In this document: positions 52,337 through 63,224 of the stretch, in pieces
Numbering within the stretch: position 1 is the stretch's first letter
How the letters are laid out: each line of letters opens with the position of its first letter
NCBI GenBank assembly: GCA_933207985.1
Contig: OW240917.1
Span: 121,464,087 to 121,528,086 of the forward strand
Origin: Pelobates cultripes
Taxonomy: Eukaryota > Chordata > Amphibia > Anura > Pelobatidae
Direction of reading: 5' to 3'
DNA: 64,000 nt
Notes under the pieces: generated by a model
The model's input: only the letters and a program-made list of their open reading frames with translations
Database searches by the model: none
Told to the model about the DNA's origin: nothing
Program-made: the position numbers and the translations under genes

Positions 52337-52520
52337 ACAGCTAACAACAGGTAAAGATTTCAAATTAAAATGGAACCCAAATTTAAAATGGCGAATTATT
52401 ATATGTCTAAGCCACTCCCCCTTTTACCCACTAACCAATCCAGACACACTCATCCATAGGCCAGCCTCCTAGCTCTGTCAAGGCCCATTCCACCTAGCTT
52501 TGCTATTCCATGGGCTTCAT
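52337..52520 (-). repeat. Ngaro repeat A1 (right copy)
   Basis: 184 bp, partner of 27400-27583 and of A2. It is bounded on its outer side by the flank TCTCTCTGCATC. Confidence 0.95.
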
Positions 52521-53175
52521 TCTCTCTGCATCAATGTCTATTTTCCCCACTCTGCAAACTCTGCTCACACCTCCACTCAGTTCAGAATCCCAGCCCCTAT
52601 AAACTTTGTTCCAGATGTATCCTCCATCCCATTCTGTTTCAAACTCTCTTCTTCACTCTATTTCCAGGTCCGTTCCCCTCAGTTCCCCATGTCCACTTTG
52701 GTAGGTTCAGACCCCTCTTACTGGTTTTTGGTTACCCTGTTACAATCCACTGCCTCTCCGATGTATCACAATTAAAATGTTAGGTTGCATGAATTTGGCA
52801 AGACACAAGTTTTCTTTTTTTTATCCTGCAGCTAAATAAAACTGCCTTGCCCTTGGCTCGAATGATTTTAAATCCACGTATAGGTAACAAAACAGAACAA
52901 ACCAGGCAGAGCTCCAAATCACACTATAAATCCTACAAAATGGAGACAATCCAGGATTACGCAAATTGCTCCAACGTTAATACGAGTGTATGTGCTGCAA
53001 TTAACCATTAGAGGTAAACTAGAAAATAGTGCCATGGTAAAGCTGAAATTCCCTATAGTATTTTATGAACCTGGTGGCTTACTACTGCAGGAGAACTAAG
53101 CTGACAGGCAATAAAGTATTAGTATAATCACTGCAACTATTGTCTTCACTAAGGTATTTATCTCTGTGCTTGCAG
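52521..53175 (+). other. ARHGEF38: Intron between Ngaro element and exon c
   Basis: Mirror of 26745-27399. No element or gene was recognised. Confidence 0.7.
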
Positions 53176-53323
53176 GGGAATTGTTCTTGGAGATTAAGTG
53201 CCCGCTGGAAGACGTGTATAAAATCTACTGTTATCACCACGACGAAGCACAAACAGTGTTAGAGTCTTATGAAAAGGACCCAGACCTCAAATTATACATG
53301 AAACAGTGCACCCAAGCCTTGAA
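53176..53323 (+). CDS. ARHGEF38: ARHGEF38 exon c (DH domain, right copy)
   Basis: A 148-nt exon between GTGCTTGCAG and GTGAGA. Two bases complete the glycine codon from exon b, then GELFLEIKCPLEDVYKIYCY and HHDEAQTVLESYEKDPDL follow. It leaves two bases of a lysine codon for exon d. It is identical to 26597-26744. Here, unlike the left copy, it lies in correct order after exons a and b. Confidence 0.96.
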
Positions 53324-53693
53324 GTGAGATGTTTTCAGATTCCTTTTATTTTCTCTAGACTCTTAAAATAATTGTCCATTACAGAAAGCACCAAGGGATA
53401 TTTTTATCAAGGCATTCCTAAGGTAAATGTGGAGCAGTTGTTGTTGGCGATTGCTCCTAATATAGCATTTTAGCCCCAGAATTGCCTGGATAAATATGGA
53501 CCTATGCTGAGCAGATAACACAGTGCTTTGTGAGCTCTTTTCTGTTCAAAGGGTTACATTTTAACTATAGCAATTGCACGTGTATCTTATAAAGTTGTGT
53601 CTCCTTCAGTTAACTGCAACTTACAATGCTTTGAGCCTAGCTATGTCAAACTAAAATTGGATGTTAATTAAAGTGTTTAGGGGCTATGCGAGG

Positions 53694-55393
53694 CAGTGGC
53701 GGATCCAGAGCCTGTTCTCGGGAGGGGCACCTGTACATTATTTAAAGAAATAATCCAGGCACTATAACCACTGCAGCTCAATGTAGTAGTTATGGCGCAA
53801 GTAGTGCCAGGATCCCATCCCAGAGTAAGTAGTCAACCGTTTAAGAACAGTTTGACAACTTAGCTGGGGTCTGCTGGGATATAGGGCATAAGAGCAGTGG
53901 TATGTGTTAGGGGTGAAGTGTGTGTGAAAGGTGCAGTGTGAGTGGTGAAGTGTGTGTGCGAGTGCGTGAGGGCAGCAGTGTATGTCAGGGTTGCAGTGTG
54001 TGTGTGTGTTGGGGCAGTGTATGTGTGGGGCAGTGTGTGTATGGGTGTGCAGTGTGTGTATGGGGGCAGTGTTTGTGGGGCAGTGTGTGTAGTGTATTTA
54101 TGGGGGCAGTGTTTGTGGGGCAGTCTGTGTATGGGTGTGTATGGGGGCAGTGTGTTTGTGGGGCAGTGTGTGTATGGGGCAGTGTTTGTGGGGCAGTGTT
54201 AGTGGGGCAGTGTGTGTTTGTGGGGCAGTGTGTTTAGTGTGTATATGGGGGCAGTGTGTGTGTAGTGTGTGTGGGTATGGGGGGCAGTGTTTATGGGGCA
54301 GTGTGTGTGTGTGTGTGTTTGTGGGGCAGTGTGTGTAGTGTGTGTATGGGGGCAGTGTGTAGTGTGTGTATGGGAGTGTTTGTGGGGCGTGTGTGTGTAT
54401 GGGAAGTGTTTGTGGGGCAGTGTGTGTATGGGGAAGTGTTTGTGGTGCAGTGTTTGTGGGGCAGTGTATGTGGAGTGTGTGTGTATGGGGGCAGTGTGTG
54501 TGTGGGGCAGTGTGTGTATGGGGCAGTGTGTGTGCAGTGTGTGTATGGGGGCAGTGTTTGTGGGGCAGTGTGTGTATGGGGCAGTGTTTATGGGGAAGTG
54601 TGTGTTTGTGGGGTAGTGTGTGTATGGGGGCAGTGTGTGTAGTGTGTGGGGGCAGTGTTTGTGGGGCAGTGTGTGTAGTGTGTGTATGGGGCAGTGTGTG
54701 TAGTGTGTGTATGGGGTAGTGTTTGTGGGGCAGTATTTGTGGGGCAGTGTGTATAGTGTGTGTGTAAGGGGGCAGTGTTTGTGGGGCAGTGTGTGTTTGT
54801 GGGGCAGTGTGTGTTTGTGGGGCAGTGTGTGTAGTGTGTATGGGGGCAGTGTGTGTAGTGTGTGTATGAGGGCAGTGTGTGTAGTGTGTGTATGAGGGCA
54901 GTGTTTGAATGGGGGAAAGGAGGCTTTTTAATATTTAATTTTTTTATTTAATAAAATAAATCTATTTCCCCCCTCCCTTCTTACCTTTACTGGGAGGAGG
55001 GGGACATTTCTCCATTTCTCCATCCCTGGTGGTCCCAGTGGTGAATCCCTGGTGGTCCCAGTGGTGAGGTGAACTCTAACCCACGCTCCAGGGCTAGAGT
55101 TTACTCTCGCGAGATTTGGAGCGTTGCCGTGGTAACCACGGCAATGCTCCATGCTCGCGAGAGGAGGACCCGGAGGTAAGAGCTCCCGGGTCCTCTCTCA
55201 CTCCCTCTCCCTCCCCTGCTGGCTGCCAGCACAGTGCCTGCGGACCGGGGAGGGAGATCATTGATCTCCCTCCCCGGTCCGCAGGCACATTGCAGGGCTG
55301 GCACTTGGACAATGCCAGCCCTGCATTAGCTGACAGGGGAAAATCTCGGGGGGTGGGGGGAATTGCCCGTTGCCCCCCCTGGATCCGCCACTG
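53694..55393. mobile_element. hAT-type element with tandem array (right copy)
   Basis: Flanked by ATGCGAGG (53686-53693 and 55394-55401). Same TIR CAGTGGCGGATCC and the same 55-bp palindrome (55234-55288). The tandem array runs from about 53910 to 54905. It is 18 bp longer than the left copy (1700 against 1682 bp), the change lying in the array. Confidence 0.92.
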
Positions 55394-55654
55394 ATGCGAG
55401 GTCCTGAAGTCTTAGAGGGATGTCCTGTACAGTTTTAGAAGTTGCTTATCCCTACCTGTGATTGGGATGCTTTGTGATGGATATAATAAAAAAAATATAC
55501 AGAAAATATTCCAGAGTTAATATGCCAACTAATGGCAGATGATAATGAGAAGTGCTGTTACAAATAGCATGAAAACTAATTATTTTCTTTTATCAGGGCC
55601 CACATACCTAGACATGAAATACCTCTACTTCAATCATGGATTCTGTACAGTTAA

Positions 55655-56087
55655 AGGGACACTATAGTCACCAGAACAACTACAGTTTAATGTAGTTGTT
55701 CTGGTATGTGTAATCATTCCCTGCAGGCATTTTCATGTAAACACTGTCTTTTCAGAGCAAAGGCAGTGTTTATATTTCCCCCTAGGGACACCTCTATTAG
55801 CCTCTACTCAGATGGCCACTGGAGGTGCTTTCTGCGTTTCAGCGTGGAGACGCTGAGTTTTCCTCATAGAGTTGGGCCCGCCCCACCTCCTTGACGATTT
55901 CAGCCAATCTGCTTTCCCTATGATTGGCTAAAAATCCTAAATCAGCAAGGAGGCAGATCGGGATGGGGCCAGTGCCGGCGCTGGAAATAAGGTAAGATTC
56001 ATTACCTTTTAAGAGAGTTAACAGTGGCCAAGCCACCTAAATTGTGGTTTCAACACTATAGGGTCATGAATACAGGTTTGTGTCCCT
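55655..56087. mobile_element. MITE, TTAA target (right copy)
   Basis: Mirror of 23851-24283, with TTAA on both sides and AGGGACACTATAG-type ends. Confidence 0.85.
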
Positions 56088-58067
56088 TTAATTATTAAGA
56101 TTATTTATTAAATATCTTTAGTCATTCACACTTTTCTGGATCTCTCAACTCAATAACGTAAGTCCTATACTACTAGCAAGGCTTAAAATGTACTCCCAAT
56201 GCCAGCTTGGAGGGTCCATGGCACACTCACCACAGGTGGGTTTCTACTTGCCAAGGATGGATTTACACTTGCTAATGGCTGGTGGGCGAGAGTAAATTTC
56301 AAGACCTGCTCTATACTGTAAGTTTCTGTTTAGCAATGTATAAAAGTGATGGGATTATAGAGAGCATTTCAAAATGAGTGAATATTTATAGTGATAATCC
56401 AGACACAGATAGTGATCACAGGCAAACTCTGCATTGATAAGCAGCCAAATACACCAGGATTCATTTAATAAATCGCGAACATTGGAAAATTAACCAGGAA
56501 ATTGCACATTTTATTCTTAAACAGCCAGTGTAGAAAAATAAAAAAATCTCCTGTTTGCAATATGCTTTTTAAGTCCCCAGAGCACAGTGGATAAATTCTC
56601 TTTTTAGTGAATAAACACCATTAATTCGGTCTTGCTGAATTGTGGAAGAACCCATGTTTCACAGACAAGATTCTCTAATTTAAATGTAGTTGCTACTGCT
56701 AATGTAAACTAACAATAGCAATCAACATATGAAACAATAACTTTATTTAAACAACCCCATGGGAGTGAGCGGGTGACCTTCACTTCAAGGCTTAAATTGA
56801 GTTTATATTTCAGCAAGGACAACACACATACACCTTAGTTTGTTTTGATGTACACCCTCTCTATATTTATCATCAAAACACCTTGATCAACAGCCTGTGA
56901 GGATCTTCCCTAAGCAAACAATCTGCTAATTTAGCCACATCACAGGCATGGCTCTGGCTCCTTCACAGAAGTTTAAAACGCCTCCCTTTGTAAATATAAA
57001 AGGAGCTTCAGCCTGACACCGCAGTGCACTTGGTTTTGAAATCAAAGAATGCAAAAACGTTAATGATATTGTATTGCAGGCTTAGTACAAAATATTAAAT
57101 AGAAACTACAGAAAATGTTTAAATGGTTATTCCTGATATATTGCTTGAGGGCTTTAATTATGCTTAAATGGGATCTAGAAACAGGAGCTTATGGGAAAGT
57201 AAACTGCTACTATATTCTCATGAAAATCAAAGAAATAGAAAAAGGGTGTTGTTTAGTCAACAACAATTAAAGAGACAGTTATGAAAAGAGAATGAGCAAT
57301 GGGTGTTCCAAGTGCCAGGTGTAACATTTCAATTCATTTATTTTTTTACATCATTACTCCTGGTGATCCTTTCTTATAAAATGAATTATTGAATTTTGAT
57401 CATCTGAACAATGACTAATCACATTTCATTATGGAGAGTCATTTTGCCTTTCTCTTGTTATATATAATATGTCTCTCATGAATATTTAGTAAGTTTTTAG
57501 GTGTTCTCAATCAACCTATCAATCAATATCCTCTGAGACTTACCACAAAATGGTGCACTGACTTTGAAAAAACAAAAACATAAATGACACATTCATCAAG
57601 GAAAATGACTCGGGAAGAAATAGAGTGAAAGAGCCATTTCGATACAAACTTAAATGTTTAAAAGTGTTGTCCCCCATAGTAGAACAGTGCTATAAACTGT
57701 GCGTGAATTATATAAATGATCATATCTATAATTAACATGCAGACTGTATAGTGTCCTTTGTGGGAAATCTTCTCTGTGTTCCAAAATCCCAAATCGTTTA
57801 ACAAGTTAACATCAAATGTTAAAGATCCAAAAGATTTTTGTCCAATGTCTTCCGGTTTTCTGATATTATCCTGAGAACCTGTTGCTTTTGGATGTTGGAG
57901 TTCAAAAGTCCTTGCCTCGATGCCATTGTTATGATCTGTTTTACTGATTTCAATAAAAGTAACAAAGTTGCTGTGTATTTTTGTTTATTAGTTTACAGTT
58001 ATTGCGACTATTATATGTGTCAAATTTTTCAAAGTGTACATACATTATTTCTGTATAATGCTTACTC

Positions 58068-58476
58068 TAAAAGGACAATTTAGTCACCCAGACCACTTCA
58101 TCGTAATGAAGTGGTCTAGGTGAAGTGTTACTGGCCTTTCAACCCGGCAATGCAAAACATTGCAGTTTTTAGAAACTATGCAGGGTTAAGTCAGTGGCTG
58201 TCATGACAGCCACTAGGGGCGTTATTGCTTTACTGACCAAGTAAAACTTGATCACATGACATGACATTGATTCAATGCTTTCCCATGGTATGGGGAGTTT
58301 AAATGTGTGCACTGTGCTTGCCACCACTGGCGGAACTACTGCGGTCGCAGCTGCGACCGGGTCTGTCACTCCCGGTGAAACTGCTATGTTTATAGAAAAA
58401 AGGGTTAACCCTAGATGGACCAGGCACCCAGACCACCTCATTAAGCTGAAGTGGTCTGGGTGCCTATAGTGGTCCC
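58068..58476. mobile_element. MITE, AGGGACCACTATAG variant (right copy)
   Basis: Mirror of 21462-21870. One end is intact, the other degraded. Confidence 0.7.
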
Positions 58477-58585
58477 TTAAGTTCATTGTGCAACTGTTTT
58501 TTATAGATGTACATGTCTGTTCAATTTAAAGTTCATCCTTTTATTGCATTCATTTATTCTGCCTTCTTTTCATTTCTTTTCACAG

Positions 58586-58603
58586 AAAAATATATGAAGA
58601 CCA
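58586..58603 (+). CDS. ARHGEF38: ARHGEF38 exon d, 18-nt microexon (right copy)
   Basis: TTTTCACAG, 18 bases, GTAAGTA. It joins exon c to the expected exon e in frame (KIYEDQ-GKPNLL). It is identical to 21335-21352. The following exon e on this strand would lie outside the window, near 64644. Confidence 0.88.
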
Positions 58604-58820
58604 GTAAGTATTATTTACATTTTTATTTCTAATCTTATTGTTTTTCTGAAATGATTTCCCTTTAACTCATTACGCAGTAGTCTCAGTAGTAGAAAACTTA
58701 TAAGAAATGTCTTTGCTACATCAGCTAACAACAGTGGTTACATCTGTAAAGATACATGCCATTTTACACTCATTGCCATTTGCCATCATGCTGTAACTAA
58801 TTAGACAGGATGGGGGCAAT

Positions 58821-59118
58821 CAGGGCCGCCATCAGGGGGTGACAACCATGACGGTTGTCACGGGCCCGGCCGCCCGGGCCCCACGTGTAGCGGCGACGTG
58901 TAGCGGCACTTGCACCGGCACTTGCATGCTGATGGGGCCCATCGGGTGGCCCACACACTTAGGGCCACCCGATGGGCCCTATATCTTCAGGGGCCCGGTC
59001 AGCGCTGTGGCCGTGGTATAGCGCGACCAGGCCCCTTAAAAAAAAAAAAAAATGCCGCCGCAGCGCAAGTGCTGCAGGGAGGAAGTGGTCAAAGGTGTCT
59101 GGCCACAATAGCAGGAAG
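58821..59118. repeat. GC-rich hAT-type fragment (right copy)
   Basis: Mirror of 20820-21117, starting CAGGGCCGCCATCAGGGGG and running into GC-rich hairpins. Confidence 0.5.
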
Positions 59119-60761
59119 TAGATAGAAGGATGGAAAGGGCGTGAAGCTGGTCTTGTTGATGAAATTTTAGAACAGGTCCACCGTGTGTGATCCAGCAAGA
59201 AATCTTTCTTTAGTAGGTCAGGCACTAAAGAGTTGAATAGCTGTGGAAGATATTCATGTAGTCCTTGTGGCAAAATCTCCTCCACTATGTTCCTAATTCA
59301 GATGTTGCCGTGTTTGTTGCAATCTTCATGGTCTGCTAATTATCTTTTAAAGCTTGCAGTATGGATTCCAAAGCATGTAAGCGTCCACTAGGGAGTTGTG
59401 AGCTTCAGTCAGCTCTTCAGATTCTTTTTCAAGGTGCACCGTTCGCTCCCCCATTGCGTGAAAATCCATCTGGATTTCACTCTACAGCTTTGCAAAATCT
59501 GTTTTTAATCAGGATTGGGGCTCATGCAGCATATGCTGGCTGGATGGATGGATCTGTGGCCAGTGTCACTGAGGTTAGGAGATAGAGGTGATATCGCTGT
59601 TCTCCAGACAGGCTGGAGATGGTGGCTTTTTGGTGTCATCTTGGATCCTCATTGGAGGTGACGAGAGAAGAGACTTGGAGAGCATGCGATTTTGCCTGGG
59701 ATTTCTTTGCTCCCCCTGTGTGCCGTCATTTAAGGTAAGTTGTTACTCAATAAGAAGGGGATTATCTTCTGCCTCTGCTGTGTAAAAAGCTTTTTTCACT
59801 GACAGTTTGGCCGGAGCTGCAGATCTACATGTTCGTTCACATTGAGCTCTTGGCTATGCCCCCTATATTTCAAATGTTTGATTCATTTTGTTATACCCTA
59901 AGTCAATATTGGAAGAGATGGATATGGCATTGGCTGGAAAGGCCAGAATAGGGATTGTGATGAGGGAGTGTCAGGCCATGAAGGGACAGCCTCATCGTTA
60001 AAGTGGTCAGGCCAACTTTAAAGATAAGACCAGCCACTATGGCAGCCCCACTGCTGAAGTGTTCTGGGCATGGGCTTATTGTCACAACAGCACTTCAAAA
60101 AAGTGGAAACATATCTAACAATGTTCTTACTTTATGTGCTTACACTGTCCTGCTTGGGTCTATTCATAAAATCAAAAATTTCTAAATGTTTTTCTAAAAT
60201 GATTTTTAAACACCCATTCTTGCTTCCTAATCTCCTGATTTCTAATGTGCAGTAGCCTTAGGAATTTTGTCTTCAGACAGCTGTATGAGTTGCTAACAGA
60301 TTTACAACATTTAGATCAAACTAGTCAAGCTGAAAAAAATCCACCTTTTTGCCACAGCCATTGTGACCTGAATGTCGCCAACCAGGATTTAACTCAGTCT
60401 CTCACTATTTAGTGAACAAACAACTTACATTTTCACTGGGGATTTTTTCCCATAGAGCCATCTGTTAACCTTTTGCCTACATTATGACTCACACTCTGGT
60501 TTACACAAGATTCATTCAGGTGTTTCTTGTGAAGGTATATATTGAGACACTTGACGGAAAATCTACTGGCTTTATCTTTTTTAGCTACAATTTTATGTTT
60601 TTTGTTACAAAACTCATTTCCCTCTATGAATGAGGTGTACAATAAATAAAAGAGAGAACACAATCTAGCTATAAAGCAGCGCATTGTTTTAATTAAAGAA
60701 TTCACTCAACTTCCTGGTTCAGCAGAGAGTTTAGTTTTATCAGTTCACATGTTTAACTATA

Positions 60762-62323
60762 CAGGGAGTGCAGAATTATTAGGCAAGTTGTATTTTTGAG
60801 GATTCATTTTATTATTGAACAACAACCATGTTCTCAATGAACCCAAAAAACTAATTAATATCAAAGCTGAATATTTTTGGAAGTAGTTTTTAGTTTGTTT
60901 TTAGTTATAGCTATGTTAGGGGGATATCTGTGTGTGCAGGTGACTATTGCTGTGCATAATTATTAGGCAACTTAACAAAAAACAAATATATACCCATTTC
61001 AATTATTTATTATTACCAGTGAAACCAATATAACATCTCAACATTCACAAATATACATTTCTGACATTCAAAAACAAAACAAAAACAAATCAGTGACCAA
61101 TATAGCCACCTTTCTTTGCAAGGACACTCAAAAGCCTGCCATCCATGGATTCTGTCAGTGTTTTGATCTGTTCACCATCAACATTGCGTGCAGCAGCAAC
61201 CACAGCCTCCCAGACACTGTTCAGAGAGGTGTACTGTTTTCCCTCCTTGTAAATCTCACATTTGATGATGGACCACAGGTTCTCAATGGGGTTCAGATCA
61301 GGTGAACAAGGAGGCCATGTCATTAGATTTTCTTCTTTTATACCCTTTCTTGCCAGCCACGCTGTGGAGTACTTGGACGCGTGTGATGGAGCATTGTCCT
61401 GCATGAAAATCATGTTTTTCTTGGAGGATGCAGACTTCTTCCTGTACCACTGCTTGAAGAAGGTGTCTTCCAGGAACTGGCAGTAGGACTGGGAGTTGAG
61501 CTTGACTCCATCCTCAACCGAAAAGGCCCCACAAGCTCATCTTTGATGATACCAGCCCAAACCAGTACTCCACCTCCACCTTGCTGGCGTCTGAGTCGGA
61601 CTGGAGCTCTCTGCCCTTTACCAATCCAGCCACGGGCCCATCCATCTGGCCCATCAAGACTCACTCTCATTTCATCAGTCCATAAAACCTTAGAAAAATC
61701 AGTCTTGAGATATTTCTTGGCCCAGTCTTGGCGTTTCAGCTTGTGTGTCTTGTTCAGTGGTGGTCGTCTTTCAGCCTTTCTTACCTTGGCCATGTCTCTG
61801 AGTATTGCACACCTTGTGCTTTTGGGCACTCCAGTGATGTTGCAGCTCTGAAATATGGCCAAACTGGTGGCAAGTGGCATCGTGGCAGCTGCACGCTTGA
61901 CTTTTCTCAGTTCATGGGCAGTTATTTTGCGCCTTGGTTTTTCCACACGCTTCTTGCGACCCTGTTGACTATTTTGAATGAAACGCTTGATTGTTCGATG
62001 ATCACGCTTCAGAAGCTTTGCAATTTTAAGAGTGCTGCATCCCTCTGCAAGATATCTCACTATTTTTGACTTTTCTGAGCCTGTCAAGTCCTTCTTTTGA
62101 CCCATTTTGCCAAAGGAAAGGAAGTTGCCTAATAATTATGCACACCTGATATGGGGTGTTGATGTCATTAGACCACACCCCTTCTCATTACAGAGATGCA
62201 CATCACCTAATATGCTTAATTGGTAGTAGGCTTTCGAGCCTATACAGCTTGGAGTAAGACAACATGCATAAAGAGGATGATGTGGTCAAAATACTCATTT
62301 GCCTAATAATTCTGCACTCCCTG
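60762..62323 (-). mobile_element. Tc1/mariner DD37E transposon (right copy)
   Basis: Same TIRs and TA flanks as 17615-19175. It differs from the left copy by several substitutions and small indels, a higher density than in the surrounding unique intron. Confidence 0.94.
61090..62105 (-). pseudogene. Tc1-like DD37E transposase, frameshifted (right copy)
   Basis: Residues 1 to about 195 match the intact left copy. One G is then missing from a GGG run near 61519 (after GPFR), so D237 and E275 fall in another frame (61413-61090). All catalytic motifs are otherwise present. The damage may be a real allele difference or a homopolymer error. Confidence 0.93.
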
Positions 62324-62740
62324 TATTCAGAAAAGCACCATCAAGTGTCACTCAGGGTTATTCACTAAACTCAGAATTTTTGCGATTTAACATTTTAATG
62401 GCAAAACTGAGACTAAAATATCAGCCATAATTTCAACTTGACTATTGGTGCCTGAGTTTTGCCTTTTGGATGTAAGTAGCTAAAATCTTGAGTTGAACTC
62501 GTTATGCATTCTTCTTCGTTAGGTTTTCCAGTAATTGTATTAGTCTACAGATGTAGATGCAGTGCAGAATATTCCAGAATATAATTCTTTTTTGTTAACC
62601 CCTTAAGGACACAACTTCCGGAATAAAAGGGAATCTTGACGGAATATTTCTGTCATGTGTCCTTAAGGGGTAAACTAATCTTGGAACAACAAGCTTTTGG
62701 GGAGGTTCTCCCTTTGTCAAGTCACAAAAACTAAAGTTAA

Positions 62741-63224
62741 AGGACCACTATAGTGCCAGGAAAACAAACTCGTTTTCCTGGCGCTATGGTATTAATAGGT
62801 CCCCCCCACCCTCATGGCCCCCCTCCCGCTGGGCTCTAGGGGGAGGAAGGGGTTCAATTCTTACCTTTCTCCAGTGCCGGGCTCCCTCAGCGCTGGTTAC
62901 TCTCCTCATCCTTCAGATGTCATCGGCTGAATGCGCATGTGCGGCAAGAGCCGCGCGCGCATTCAGTCAGTCCATAGGAAAGCATTCTCAATGCTTTCCT
63001 ATGGACGCTGGCGTCTTCTCACTGTGAAAATCACAATGAGAAGCGCGGAAGCGCCTCCAGCGGCTGTCAATGAGACAGCCACTAGAGGCTGGATTAACCC
63101 ATATGTAAACATAGCAGTTTCTCTGAAACTGCTATGTTTACAGCAGGCAGGGTTAACCCTAGATGGACCTGGCACCCAGACCGCTTCATTAAGCTGAAGT
63201 GGTCTGGGTGCCTATAGTGGTCCT
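62741..63224. mobile_element. MITE, AGGACCACTATAG family (right copy)
   Basis: Mirror of 16714-17197, with TTAA at both ends. Confidence 0.85.

Larger units (their letters stand above)
45444..52520 (-). mobile_element. Full-length Ngaro retrotransposon (7077 bp)
   Basis: Read on the minus strand it is A1 (52520-52337), ORFs, B1 (46860-46278), A2 (46277-46094), a 67-bp linker L (46093-46027), B2 (46026-45444). This split-repeat order is the diagnostic layout of Ngaro elements: the complete A-L-B unit at the 3' end lets a circle be made from a transcript that starts in A and ends in B. B1 and B2 differ at only a few sites, suggesting recent insertion. It lies in the intron between exons b and c, antisense to ARHGEF38. 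Gag and hydrolase frames each carry a 1-base loss; RT, RNase H and recombinase are open. Confidence 0.96.
53324..58585 (+). other. ARHGEF38: ARHGEF38 intron c-d (right copy)
   Basis: Mirror of 21353-26596. It contains the hAT-type element (53694), MITEs at 55655 and 58068, and about 2 kb of unremarkable intron (56088-58067). Confidence 0.75.

Noticed and set aside
1484..58603. Two head-to-head paralogues of ARHGEF38
   Set aside because: The shared exons and introns look identical, exons a, b and e to j are each present once, and the left set has no 5' exons. A flipped duplicate contig explains this more simply.
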